From contig CAJNOI010000118.1 in the NCBI GenBank assembly GCA_905250115.1, forward strand, positions 235,008-299,007: a stretch of 64,000 nucleotides of DNA. The letters run 5' to 3'. Of the stretch, positions 1 to 13,500 are shown piece by piece. The notes beneath the pieces were generated by a model. That model worked only from the letters and a program-made list of their open reading frames with translations, did no database searches and was not told where the DNA came from. The DNA comes from Adineta steineri (taxonomy: Eukaryota > Rotifera > Eurotatoria > Adinetida > Adinetidae). Positions within the stretch are counted from its first letter, which is position 1. The number at the start of each line of letters is the position of its first letter. Both the position numbers and the translations under genes were made by a program.

Positions 1-1916
1 ATAATAATCCTCGATCAATTATATGTGTTATCGATAAATAAGTGCGTACTTTATATTTTCTTCTACGTCTTTATAACTAGTCATGCACAAAAAATACCTA
101 ATGACGCCTTAAAATGCATTCAACTGTAACAGAAATATATATCGTATTAAATTACTTTTATCATAAAATCTTATATTGAATATTTATGGATATATTCTAT
201 CAATTGTTTATTTACAAGATTAGATAGACAACAAATATTGTAATATATTTTGTCTATTCAATAATTATTAGTTAAATTTAATATACAACACCAGTCGATG
301 TTTAATTATCATTTTTTATTGCATTCTCATTAGTTTATTACGTTGGTATATCTTTTAAAATTGACCATTATTAACGTAATTTATTCAATTAACACTAAAC
401 CCAATATATGATAGACATCAAAGCAATAACAAGAAAATTATACATCGATTTCTCAGTAGAATATGTATCTTTTCATCTATGTTTTTCTATATGACATATG
501 ACTAGGGAATGTCAGCCATAACTGGCAGGTAATATATAGTTTATCAAGGCGAAATTTGTTTGTTTTCCAAATTTGTCATCTTAGATCAATCACTGATAAG
601 CGCATGTGACATATCACATAAAACTTCCAAGGTTATATTGCCATCTAAAATATCGAAAATAGGATACTATTACGCTTTATTATTATAAAACAAGGATAGC
701 CGATGGAAACAAATAGCTATTTTATTTTCTCGTTTGATAGTCTTTATTCTATTTATTTAATGTTTTTCTAAAATACTATCGTTCATTTCTTTTGTAGAAC
801 AAAAAAATAATGTGATGAAATCCTACTAATCTAAGTTCACATCTATTATTAAGCTGTATATGCAATTGTCTTCAATAATTCAATAAAATATTTATTCGCT
901 CTTTAATAAATAAATCAAATGTGAAGTTTTATAAATGATTTTTCATTAATCAAATCTAATCGAATAGTCTACAGCATAAAATCAGAAATAATAAAGAAGT
1001 CATAGAATGAAAACATTTCTAACGAGCATTTCTTTCACATGAATATAAAATAATATATTTTTTTAAGTAATACATCAAATATCATTATAACATATCGATT
1101 AAATGTATGAGATGATAATTTTTTTGCGTGAATCAATGTGTAAATCTTACCCTAAAAACAAGATGAGTTGTTGCATTGATGTATTATATTACTCGAGACA
1201 AAATATTTGTTCTATTACAAGGGCAAATAGAAAATGTGCGAGACTAAGACCTTTTCAGATTTGATCTTGATGTTAATTGAGAGAAAATCTGTTCGAATTA
1301 ATAGTAACAAAAGGTTTCCTACAATTATTTTGATTGGTATAATTTATAGCAAGCCATTAGCTATCCGAATCTTGATTTTCGAAAGCTTTTAAATGATCAT
1401 ACTGATTAATTCAACTTTGAAAGTCTTCAATGTCATAATACTTGCTAGTTTTATTGAATCAATACTATTTTCCATAAAATATGCATGTCTACTTTAATTT
1501 TCAGATAAATTTTGCTTCAATAAAAGCTTATCCCTAACAGAAAATCTAATAAACGACAACATAACCCTCATTTAAATCTTCATATATTTTAAAAGTTTTC
1601 GCTTGATTTATTAAATCAATCTAGATTATAAAAATTTCACACAAGATATATATTTTTACATAAAAATTTTTTTGTTCTTCTCTATTTACTTTTTTTTCTA
1701 TTTAAATTAAAAAACTTAAAACATTTTATACAACTGAGCAACTAGCTGAAAAAAAACAAAATGTATATAAGGATGCGTATATATATATAAACAGAAAGAA
1801 CAGAAAAAAAAGAACCATTGCTGATAATCAATACTTTTATAAGTAAAATCCCCCTTGAACTTTTGCATGATTATAAGTATACATAAATTTGTTCATAATA
1901 TAAAATAAATCATTAT
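1..1916. other. AT-rich gene-free DNA
   Basis: No coding region, RNA gene or clear repeat was recognised. Stop codons are dense in all frames and short A and T runs are common. The right edge is the 3' flank of the minus-strand UBE2J1 gene. Confidence 0.5.
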
Positions 1917-3243
1917 TTAAAAATCATCATGAAATGGATCAGTTGATGGTGGCGGAAATGATCGATTTGTGCCAAATGTTAGAAAAAGTCGTCGTAAAAG
2001 TAGAAATGAGAGTATCATACAACAAAGAAATATAAACATGCTTAATAGATTATTATCTGATTCATTTTGACGTGGTAATGAGACATTTATTAATGGTCTT
2101 ATTTCAGAATTTGGTATATTTGTTGGTGAAACATCTGGCCGTATTTCAGTGTTTGGCAGATTTGTTGGCGAAACATCTGGTCTTGCTTCTAATATTGGTT
2201 CTGATGATGATGATGATGATGGTTTTAATTCAACATCAGTTTTCTCCGAAGATGCTTCAGTTTTTGTTTCAGCTTTCTATAACGAAGAAGATATTTTATT
2301 CATGTTGTTCTTTGTTCAAAAATAAAATAAAAACTGCATACTTTAACAAGATTAATTTGATTGCCTAATTCTTTTGCTTCTTTTTGGGCATCGGCTGATT
2401 TTTCTGAGAGTGGTAATAATATTTCACTATTAGTTCTACCACATTGTGGACATTCATAGGACACAGATCTATTGAAAAAAAAATACAAGATATTAATTTT
2501 TACAGATCATCGATAGACTTTAAATTGATAATATCGATTATGAATCTCTTACATCAAATAGCATACAACTCTCAATATAATTAAATATTTTCTAACCTTT
2601 TAGCAAGTTTTTTACGTTCTTCTGGTGTATAATCAAGTGAACCTAAAGCACCTTCACCAGGTGTTTCCATAAAACCAATAATAGCTAATAAAGCTGTTCT
2701 TACACCCCATGTCGGTGTCCATGTTTCAGCATGATGACCAGATATTGATAAACAAATTTTTTCATTTATTCTAAAACGACCACTTTCCTAAATTAGAAAA
2801 ATTCGTTATTAATATAATGCAAAAACTAAAAAACCAATAAACTTACTGTAAGTAATATAATCGATGGTGGTTTCATTGGATATTCAACCGGAAATAAAAT
2901 TCGACCATGATAAATACCTTGTTCAAATTCGGTAGATATAGGACCACGAATTGTAAAATGCCATTCGAATAAATTATCCTATTTTATTATTAAAAAAAGA
3001 ATAAAGAAAATTTATTTAATAATAAAAGTAAATAATCACTTCAATTGGTTGACAATAATAAAGTTCAGTTGGATCTTTCATTTCCATAGCTTCACGCATT
3101 AATCGTTTTACAGCTAAAAATTAAAGATTTTACTTTTAGACAAAAATCAGGAAATATCGAATAATTTACGTACAAGTACTTCGTGTATTATACAACGATG
3201 GTGGTGCATGATCAGGTGAACTGGACATTGATGCCATTGCCAT
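1917..3243 (-). CDS. UBE2J1: Ubiquitin-conjugating enzyme E2 J1 (tail-anchored ERAD E2)
   Basis: This is a tail-anchored E2 that passes ubiquitin to substrates of ER-associated degradation at the cytosolic face of the ER. Six exons with short introns join to about 319 aa, close to the vertebrate length of 318. The UBC fold starts at VKRLMREAMEMKDPTELYY and continues through NLFEWHFTIRGP and YPMKPPSIILL. The catalytic cysteine lies in KICLSISGHHAETW at about residue 104; this motif, with GSLDYTPEERKKLAKR after it, matches J1 rather than J2. The linker is Ser-rich and holds two copies of a RPDVSPTN-type repeat. The C terminus is one hydrophobic segment (LLSMFIFLCCMILSFLLLL) followed by basic residues, as expected for a tail anchor. 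The first ATG (3241-3243) was chosen as start; a second Met follows at codon 3. Confidence 0.93.
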
Positions 3244-4950
3244 GATTAATGTAAGTTTTTAAAGAAAAAATGAATCTAAAAGAAAAATAGATAAATAAGC
3301 ATTTCTCAATTAATTCTATTACATTTAAAATACTTGACTATAGATAAAAATATTATAGTATTGACTTAAGCTGAAAAAAAAGGAAAGGATTTTATAGTTC
3401 TATATGACGTTATTAAAAGCAATTATTACAAAACTAAGAATGTGATTCAGAAAGAATGGAAGTATTTAAACTATCTCGTTTTAGTTTTGAATACATCTCG
3501 AACACGACATGGTAATAAGATAGGCAAGTTAATTTAACTGTTTCAAAATTTGATCGTACGATATTGATCTATTATTTATGAAAATATAAGACTTAACTAA
3601 TTGTTATTCAAGTCATAGTTCGAATCAAAATAAATGTTTAGTTTCTTTTATCTCTGACTTGTTGAAGCTAATTATTCTCAATGGTAAAAATAAACGAATG
3701 GATAATGATGATAAGTTTTTTCTCAATGAGCAAGTAATAGTCGAATTAAATATTACTTTAAAATAGGCATGACTTTTATTCATTTACTACTCGAAATAAA
3801 GAAATAGATTAATAAACGAAATAACTGACGTGGTGACAGCTTGATCGTAGTCCACAATTTATTTTCTTCTATTTCAAATACCAATAAGAAATAAATTATA
3901 TTCATAGATGTCATTCTATTACAACAACTGATATATGTTTTATCGATTGCTGTATTACATTCAATGATTTGTACATAAATGAACAGAAAATAAGAAACAA
4001 TTAAACTATTTTGCTTTCAATATTTTCATCTTTATTATCCCTGATATTCAAAAATACCATTTTTCGACTTAAATAGTTGCAAATTAATAATCAATTTCAA
4101 AAGGAGAAAGCTATGTTTATATACAAAAAACGGCTAGTAAAAATGTGAACAGAAGTAATTCAGTCATAATGAACATAATTAATCAAATGTTTACTAACTA
4201 ATCTTCTGTTTCCTGTTTCTTTTCACATTACTAACATGCAAGTATTTTCTCTTGTGGAAATAATAAAATGACTATCAACGAGACTTCGTATTTAAATATC
4301 TTTTGTTGACATTTTTACATCGAATATTAAGTTTGTATGAATACTTTCTATTTCAATTAATTATATCTACGCTTGCTCATATGTGGAATTTACGGAACTG
4401 GAAGTTATCTTTTAATTGTCATCACAATGCGTACATATCGTTTTTAATGCTATTATATGTCAGAATTACTTAAAATTTCCTTTTATCTCTTCATGCCATT
4501 TCTTATTTCGTTCAAGGACGTTATTCCCAAATCCTTCACAGTATAATGATAATAGAAATATTTATTAAAGATTTTGTTTTAATTATCGTTGTGGAAGATC
4601 GTATCAAGGACTCTTGGAGAAGAGTCAAACAACAAGAACAACTTCTTTTTGTAGTGTTCTTTTTTTTCTTGTGGCCTTTTCTTGTTCTGTTGCATACATA
4701 CAACATAAGATTCATAAGAACGCAAACTAGAAGAAGAAAAAAGGAATCTTTTTTGCAATACTGGCAACCGTCTAAACGGAAATAGCATTTATGCTATTGG
4801 CACTATCTGAGACGAAGAAGACTAGTCAATAGAAAAGCGAGAGAAAGAAATAGAAAATAATGTAGCATATATTGGTTTATTTTACTATTTTTCTCGTAGA
4901 ATAAGGCAAAATCATATTCACTGTTGATCAACAGTACGATACCACATAAA
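3244..4950. other. Intergenic region between UBE2J1 and a divergent small gene
   Basis: This stretch separates the UBE2J1 start (minus) from the microprotein gene (plus), so it should hold both promoters. No convincing TATA box, repeat or RNA gene was recognised. Confidence 0.4.
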
Positions 4951-5437
4951 ATGGCAAATTCAAAATTATCCGATGAAACATTAGGTATGTAACGACAATG
5001 AAATGAACATTAAATAATATTATGTACGACTGAGGGCAACCTTGAAAAATAATGAACTTGTATAGGTTATATAAAATCGAAATAAAGTATTTTCAATTTA
5101 ATAGAACAAGTGTAATACATGTCAAACAACAAAGCATACATATAAATATAGCATGAAACTCTTTATGGAGTTCATAGATTAATGAATAGTCTAAAAATAA
5201 ATTTAATTCGTACATAATCTCTGGGGTATATCTGTTTCTTGTTCTATTTAGGTTTTTCAAATTCATGGACATTATTAAGTGTCGGGCTAGGATCATTAAC
5301 CTTTGTTGGCATTGTAACATTTTTTATGATTCTAGTCTTTGTAATTCTTAAAAATCGTAGTCATCGTAAGTTTATTTATTTCGATTTTATATCTTATATA
5401 TTTGTCATATTTAGGTGTGCCAACTACTGAAGCATAA
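4951..5437 (+). CDS. 56-residue single-pass membrane microprotein (unrecognised)
   Basis: Three exons (4951-4984, 5252-5365, 5415-5437) join through GT-AG introns of 267 and 49 bp and keep frame, giving 56 aa. The order is a polar N terminus (MANSKLSDETLGFSNSW), one hydrophobic helix (about residues 18-42, including LTFVGIVTFFMILVFVIL), a basic stop-transfer cluster (KNRSHR) and a short tail VPTTEA. This is the layout of a small type III or tail-anchored membrane protein. No family was recognised. A pyrimidine-rich acceptor (ctatttttctcgtag, ending near 4900) lies upstream and may be a 5' UTR or spliced-leader junction. The consistent splice phases and sharp hydrophobic/basic boundary favour a real gene; expression data would be decisive. 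Confidence 0.55.
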
Positions 5438-8400
5438 TAAATGTAATACTACATATAACAATAACATACATATATAATTCGTATTTTTTTGTTCTTTTCA
5501 ATGTTTAAACGATATAAAAAATAAACAGTAGAATATAATAAAATAAATATTTACACAAATCATTCGGATTAGATCTATAGAGAATGTTCAAATAACTTAA
5601 ATCTAATTTTTAAAGTTTCTATAATCATCAATATTGAAAGAATATATGTATTTCAGTTTTATATACTAGCAATTTTTATTAGTTATCAATACATTTGAAT
5701 TGTCTTCAATGCTAAATTAAAATAATCTAAATGAAAAATAAGTTTTATGTTGAAAATTTTCGATCATTATCAATCGTTTACTCAAGATTATTATTATTTT
5801 TCATACATTATTAATACATAAGTAGTATTAAACAAAATTAAGTATTTATTTATAATTAGTTGTAGAATGAATTTAACAACATTCATGGATATGATTATGA
5901 TGTTTATGTTTAAATGATGACTACATATAAGATAATTATACTTATTTTTATATGATTAAAATAATCTATTCGGACATATAAATATCATTTGAACAACATG
6001 TTTCTATTTATTTCAATGAGAAAGAATTACCTTTATTAGATTCTTTTAATTGTAGAATAAAACTCATATGTATAGCAGTGTTGCCAGATGTCACAGTCAG
6101 AAAACCGGAATTTCAATATCCGAATCTGGAAAATTCCGGAAGCTTTTTTTGTTAAATCCGGAAAGGTTTTTAACAGTTAGTTTTTACCGACTAAAATAAA
6201 TTTCTCTAAACCTTGTGCTCAATTACATCATTTATTATTTCAAAAAACACATGTTTCCATATGCCAAAAGAAAATCAACATCATAATTCAAAATATAATA
6301 AACTAAATGTATAAGAAGTATAAGCTACTGAGCCGCTGTCAAATAAAAAAAATCTTTTTTGAATATTAATAAATAAATACAATTTAATTTAATAAAAATC
6401 ATCTAAAATCCGGAATTTTTCTGAAAAAACTGGGAGATCTGGCAACACTGATGTGTAGTTTCAGTAAATATTTTATTTAATGTGCCACAACATGATACTG
6501 CAATATAACAGATATTGATCAAATCTTTAAATGCGCTTGTAGTTTTTGTTCGAAGAAAATAACAAATAAAATCATTATTATGCTTGTATAAACTTGACAT
6601 CTACTATATCAATTATGATTTGCTTTTTAATGCATTTATTTAATAAAATAGGAGTGACAAAATGTCTTATGTTATACTATTTAAAAGGAAATTGATAGAA
6701 AATATTTTTGAAGATGATTCTGAGTCGAACTATTGACCTATATTTATATACTGTGAGTTCAATAATATACATTCATGAAGAATGATTATATCTTCATTTA
6801 ATAGACGGTAGATGTGATTTGTTACAAAAAATCATTTACGGTTCAGTCGTGTGCGGGTATTATCATTTAAAAAATTATAAATAATTCAAAACATTGTTCC
6901 ATTGTGATTATAAAAAGTACTACTATCAGAATTTTAAAAAAGGTGGTGGAGAATATTGCTTGTAACTTTTTAATTATGATAGCTAGAGTTGTGTGACCTT
7001 TACTATTCAAGAAAAGATATTGGTAACCTTCCCTCGGTCCCTTCTCTCGGGTATGAAAAGTCATAGAACTGTAACTATTTTGTTTTGAAAAGTTATGTAC
7101 ATTTTATCTAGCTACCTTTTCTTAAAATTCCGATAATAGTTGCCTTTCAGCTAATAAATTATTTAGCTTTTTTGAGTGCACAAATACATTAAACTGAAAT
7201 GTTTTTTATATTTATATTTTAATAGGAAATTTTGTGACATGTAGGCGAGAAAAATTTTCATGATTTTTAAGGAATCTATATTTTAAATAGTATAATGAGA
7301 TGTCAACTTTTAGTAATGATGTATAAATAATCAGATCTGAAAAAAATTGTCATTTGTAGCATATGTATATAATTAAAGAATTTTATTCGATCATTTTTGT
7401 ATTTTATTTGAAAATATTGAACAAAGATATTTAGCTATATTGAAGTTTAATAATATTAAGAACCTAATTTTCTTCGAAATACTTGAATATCGAAATAGTT
7501 AATTGTTAATAATATAAGATAAATACAAGTAATGTTTATATTTAATCTTTGCACTAGCAATCAGCGTCATATAAGATTCTGTGATCGAAAAATAAAACAA
7601 TTTTAATTATAGCATCTTATATGAAGAAAATGAAAACATATTTTTTTACAATACAGATTATTTATTATTCTCAATGAGATTTTCGTAACAGAAATATAAA
7701 AACTACTACAATATAATATCGTGCTAAACTAATTGCAGACGAAATTTTACAGATACGAATTGGACAGTAACATACAATAGAAATTTGATTCTCATATTGA
7801 ATTTCAAAAGATAGTTGATTGCTAATAGAATGAATAAATACATCAGAATCTACTAATTCCTAATAAAATGTGAAAATTCTCAGTAACCATTCAAATAAGA
7901 TTCAAGAATGTTTTGAATTTGTTCTAACAATTATAAGGTGATTGCATACTCGAAATGAATTCTTTTTATAACAATTTATTCATAACAAAAAATAAATGCT
8001 TCGAATTATTTTTAATATGAACTAATTTATTATTTCATAGATTATGAATTATTGTGATATATTGATTGATTGATTTAGTCTGTTTTTTTAAAGTTATATT
8101 AATATTGCAATCTATTTTTATGATATATGGATTGACAGAAAATTTTCGACAATAAATGATCGTTATTTACAAAGATTTCTGATATATTTATTTGAAAATA
8201 TGAATAGTTTTGAGTAGTTTTTTGAACAAAAATCTTAAAACTTCATATTTATTGAACAGAACGTAATTGAAAATCCTATTCATGTAGTTATTCGATATAT
8301 ATTTTCCTTAGAGAGACGTTTTACGTCAATGATCTAGTAATTATTGTTTTTTTTTCTTAAATTAAATATGCGTACATATCAAAATATATTGATAGTTTTC

Positions 8401-9389
8401 TTGACGTAATCATTTGGCGCCGAGAATAACTTCGTTTATGTTCTATATATCAATATGAACGTAGAAAAACCCTTGGGATTTGTTTAAATAATAGAAAATA
8501 GATCGTTATAGATTTCTGTCAGATGGTAGGCGTTATTCATTATCCACCTGCCTCTTCTATAAATATTGATTAATCTTTATATATGATAAAACTGGATAAA
8601 TAATTAAGCTATATTGAAATTCAAAATATTCTTCAATACGTATAACAATATTTCCAATAAATCAGTTAAAAACTTTTTTTAAATATACATCTAAACAATA
8701 AAAATGGGTTAATCTTAATTACTATAAATAGTTTTAATTACATATCGAGTATCTTTTTTCTTTCTTAGATAAATCTAAGATGACGTCAAGTAAGAAATAA
8801 CTAATATATTATTATTTCTCAGAAAAATTACTTATTATAAGTTATTCATAGAAATATCTCGCATGACGTAGCCGATTCATTAAACTCTAGAATCTTAGAC
8901 ATAATTATTCCACTTGATCTTAGAAAAATACTTCAACCATGATAGAGATTATGATTACAGGTGAAGTATTTTTGTCCAGGTTCTTTTCAATTTGATATAA
9001 GATAAATATAATATTTATAGAAATCAATAGCTTATAAATATTTTAATAATAGAACTTTTTCGTTATCGGTAATATTTATTTTGATTAGACTTCAAAATTT
9101 TAATTAAACTTCTGTATAAAAGCTCGCTAGGTTCATTATGTCTACTTGTAAAGAAAAGTACATTCCGGTGGATTTCTTTCAACAATTAACCTATATATAC
9201 ATTTATGTATATTTATATCTTTTCTTTCATCTTAGTTTGTTTATTAGTATCTATTTTGAATACTGGAAATCCTAGTTTCGCCCTCAAATTACATCCGTAA
9301 TATGAAAATTTAAATTCATGCGAGGGAGCAGAGGAAGGAAGCAGGTTTTTAATGAGAACAATACCAGTTAGAATCATCTGTTATTATTA
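5438..9389. other. Long gene-free AT-rich stretch
   Basis: About 4 kb with no coding region supported on either strand. The only structured feature recognised is a hAT-type MITE at 6076-6450, annotated separately. Confidence 0.45.
6076..6450. mobile_element. hAT-type MITE (375 bp)
   Basis: The element starts CAGTGTTGCCAGAT and ends with its reverse complement ATCTGGCAACACTG, so terminal inverted repeats of 14 bp are exact and extend imperfectly further inward. It is flanked by atgtatag on the left (6068-6075) and atgtgtag on the right (6451-6458), an 8-bp target duplication with one mismatch. Eight-bp duplications and CA-initial termini are typical of hAT transposons. There is no coding capacity, so it is a non-autonomous copy. 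Confidence 0.8.
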
Positions 9390-10374
9390 TTAACAATGAT
9401 GATCGAATAATTTATTATAAGCTTCTAGTTCCTTGAGACGTTTAGATATTCGTTTGGATTTTTCATGATTTTTTCCGGTATCATCATTGAGTTCATTCAT
9501 CATTATATGAAGAATTCCAATAGCATCAATTATAATACGACGCATTAAAATCGGTGGTATTTCAATACGATTCTTTAAAGCTAATTCATATTGTTTTTCA
9601 ATAGTAGATAAAGATAGATTGAATTCCTTAGCAATAGAATCGTATCGTTCTTCGATTGATGACGATGGTAAAACTAAATTAGGTAATCTTAAAATCTATA
9701 TACAAGTTCTAAAGTGATTGTTATATAATTTATGGAAAAATATACAAAAATAGTTTACTATGGAGACAAAATTGTTAATTACATATGAATTGTAAAAATA
9801 TGAGCTTTATGTAAACGAGCAATTTCATATCTAAAAGAATAGTTTTTTTTTCATGGAAAATTTTCTTTAGTCTTTAATTACGTATAATTTATTTTACGCA
9901 CGGGATCACCTCATAAATCTCGTTCCGTTCATTTTGTTTATAAAAGATTCTTATTGATCTTGTTTTTAGAAAAATCTAAACTCCATAATTGTCTAGACCT
10001 TGGACTGTCATCTCATTATGGAAAGCATACCGTTTGATGTGAAAAAAATGTGAATTGATCTGACTGTAAGACTAACTATTATCTATTTATAGAAATAAAT
10101 TATTGTATTAACCTGAACTAGTTCGTTGTTGAATGATATCATCAATAGAATTCGTATCTTGTTCAATTCGTTGAATTGATTTTTCTGTAAACATTTTTCT
10201 TATACTATCATCTTGTTTTAATTTTAAATATCGTCCATTTTCATCATAAGTTATTTCAGGTATATAAGGTTGTTTATTATTCGGTAAATTTTGTATTAAT
10301 GTAATTAAACTCATTTTACCTAAATGTGTTTGTTGAAAAAAATTTGTTAGAAGATCGAGTTGTTTTTCAGTCAT
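9390..10374 (-). CDS. Unrecognised conserved-looking protein, about 181 aa
   Basis: Two exons (10113-10374 and 9390-9673) join in phase across a 439-bp intron. The start is the ATG reading MTEKQLDLLTNFFQQ; upstream in-frame codons lack another ATG. The N-terminal half contains the polar stretch PYIPEITYDENGRYLKLKQD and the exon junction reads RTSSVLPSSSIEERYD. The C-terminal half is mostly helical and charged (KEFNLSLSTIEKQYELALKN, RISKRLKELEAYNKLF), ending DHHC. The alternating hydrophobic pattern suggests a coiled coil. No signal peptide or membrane segment is seen. The function is unknown. Its start lies 133 bp downstream of the stop of the Ig-domain gene on the same strand. Confidence 0.6.
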
Positions 10375-10506
10375 TTGTACAAAGAATTTAATTAAACTTT
10401 TCAAGTTTGATTTCTCTTATTTATTCAAACAAACAATAATTAGAAACAACATAAAAAACATTTATATATTTATTCTACGTTAGACTATAGAAAATGTTTA
10501 TTTTTA

Positions 10507-13500
10507 TTACAAATAAAGAAAAGAAATTATTAAAATTAAAAGATAAAAAGAAAGAAATGATAATGATGATGATGCATGATTAGTTTTTATAACAATTGTT
10601 GCTTGATCTGAAACTAAACAAAAAAACGAAGTTCTATATTTGCGCAAAAAACTTTATTTTACTTTTATTTCGTTTAAGTAATTGTGTACGTGAAGTTGTA
10701 GTTAATATGATTTCATTCTTATCTAATATTTGATATATAGTAGAAGTATGGATTGTGGTGGTTGTTGTCGGTGTTGTTGAATGATGATGTTCTTTAGTAA
10801 AATATAAAGAGAATGATTGAAATTTAATTTATATTCTTACCTTTCAATTCAATAGTAGCTTTACTTCGACCACCTTTTGATTCCGCATGACAAGCATATA
10901 AACCAAAATCTGCTTTTTCAAGATCTTTGATATATAATGTTGTATGTAAAAGTTCACCGTGAATATGTTGTTGTTGACGAAATCTTGGTGATTGACTTGA
11001 TATATTATTATTATCTATACGACGCCAATATAATGATGTATCAAATGGTGCTGTAGCTGAGCAACGTAAATGTGTTGATGTTCCAATTATACCATAAGTT
11101 AATGTTGATTGAGCTCGAATTGATGGTAAAACTAAAGTATAATCATTAAACAAGGTCATAAAACATTTTTTTATAAGCTCATATGAAATTAATTTGATAA
11201 TTGATATATATATACAAATGTTTATGAATGCCTCCTCTTGTTCAAGGTTGATGGAAAGAGAAATATTAATCCTATGTATGCATATATAAAATTCAAGGGG
11301 AGATAAATCCAAGAACTACTACCTATGACCTTCTATACTATGTCTTTTCGTATACGAGCTGGATATCAATTAACTAAAAAATTTTTTAGATTAAATATTT
11401 ACAAATAAATGCTCTTGTTTTTCTTGGAAAAATATTCTTTAGACTTTTTGAGTGCATTTGTATTTAATTTTTTCTAGTTCTATTTCTATCATAATTAATG
11501 AAAGAAGTTTATTTATTTTTCTATTAAACCCACACAGTTGATTATGTCTTAACGAATCATTACGATCTTGACTTTTTTTATAATACTTAAACACGCTTTT
11601 TTGCTTAGGATAATTCTCATGAGATATTATAAAATATATAGATATTATCTTAATTATTTCTAAGGACACAACCGACCGACTTGACTATTATATTTAATGA
11701 TATCATATGAATTAGATCAGTCAAACACTAAGAAAACTTTGAGATGATGAAAATGGATTCTAATAAGATCATATATCATTTTTCTATATTCTAACAATCA
11801 CGTATTTGGCCTTCATATATGTTTTACTATTCTTATATCCATCTTCTCATATAATTGTTGATATATACTTTGACATATATTTCAACCTACAAAGTATATA
11901 TGTATCTCTCAGTTTTTGTTGTCACAGCCGACAATGACATTTGGCAAGCAAGGGCACCAGCAATATTAGTTTGAAAGATATCAAATTATTTTTTTTTCAT
12001 CGAACGACGACGATCGTTAAGTTTCTTTAATATATATGTATATACACACAATTACATCTATATACTTATACATGCAAGTAAAACTGAAGAAGAATAAAAA
12101 AAAAAGATGATGATGCTATTTGTTACACATATGACACGAAACAAAAATAACACATGGGAACTTGTTCACTTAAAAAGAAAATGTAAAATATGTACCCGAT
12201 AACAAATAGTTTCAATGGATAGTGAAAAGCTTTTCATAAGCTTGTAAATTATAGATCTCTTTTAATTTACATTCACACATATATATATATGTATATAGAC
12301 TTTTCAATTATTTTATTTTCATTAAATAATAATTTTACCAATTAAAAAGTNNNNNNNNNNNNNNNNNNNNNNNNNNNNNNNNNNNNNNNNNNNNNNNNNN
12401 NNNNNNNNNNNNNNNNNNNNNNNNNNNNNNNNNNNNNNNNNNNNNNNNNNGTCGACAACATGGACTTGTTGGATTACATCCACGTGCCGGACGTGCAGTA
12501 GCATCACGTGTACCACGACGTCCTGATGATGATGGAAAAAGTTTGTCACCATATTCAACTAACATATATGGAAGTTGTTGTTGTGATTCTTTATTGTTTT
12601 GATCTTCATTGTCTGAACGTTTTGAAAAGGTGTCATGTTTTTTTGTATGATATTGTCGATAATAATAACGATTAGAAGATTGTAATGATCGTGGCGTCGA
12701 TGATGATAATTGAAGATCACGATCGATTGCAAGTCCATACCAAGGCATAATAAGTTGTTTATAAAGTTGTTGTATATTCGTACCTTCATTATTTGGTTCA
12801 AGAGTTAATTCAAACCAATTGTCATTTAATTCTTTAACTTCATTTATTGATAAACGTGTTGTACCTGTAAGACCAGGTGGTGGATTATGTACTGTATTAT
12901 TTGATGTTGGTCGAAATACTTGATAGACTTGAAACATATCTGGTGTTAGTTTTTTATGTTGTTCATGTAAATTAAAATAATTTCTTTTTACATATAAACG
13001 TAATTCATTAATGACTTGATTCGTTGGCAAACTTTTTGATTCTTTTGTAAAACGAAAACAATCAATATTTTTGACGTCGTTATCATCAAGATTCAATTTT
13101 GATGATAGTTGGTGTTGACAAGTATGATTTGATATATAATCACCAGGTAAGATTGCACGCTCAGCTGTTGGTTGAACTTCATCTTGAATTTTCTGTTGTC
13201 GATAGTAATTATTCTCTGCACTGTCAGTGGCAGCTTGATGTTCTCCTAATTGTTTTAAAATTGATTCTGGTAAACCTATATCATCATTAACGTTCACTGT
13301 TACATTTGGTGCTTCTTTCAAATTTAAACGATCAATTAAAAGACGTGTAAATTGTTGAACTTGTTCATCACTCGCTTGATATTGCGATGGAGTTGATGTT
13401 GTACTTGTTAAATCTTTCATTGTTTCAACCCAAGACTGTTCATCATTTGTTTCATGTCGTTCACCAGCATCAACATGTAAATTATTATTGCTAGGAGGAA

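Noticed and set aside
10375..10404. Longer N terminus (MKSLIKFFVQ) for the 9.4-10.4 kb gene
   Set aside because: The first codon is TTG, not ATG; the first true ATG gives MTEKQL.
12335..12350. LFNW-stop as the end of the TGF-beta-like protein
   Set aside because: It depends on the arbitrary 100-N gap length and does not resemble a TGF-beta C terminus.
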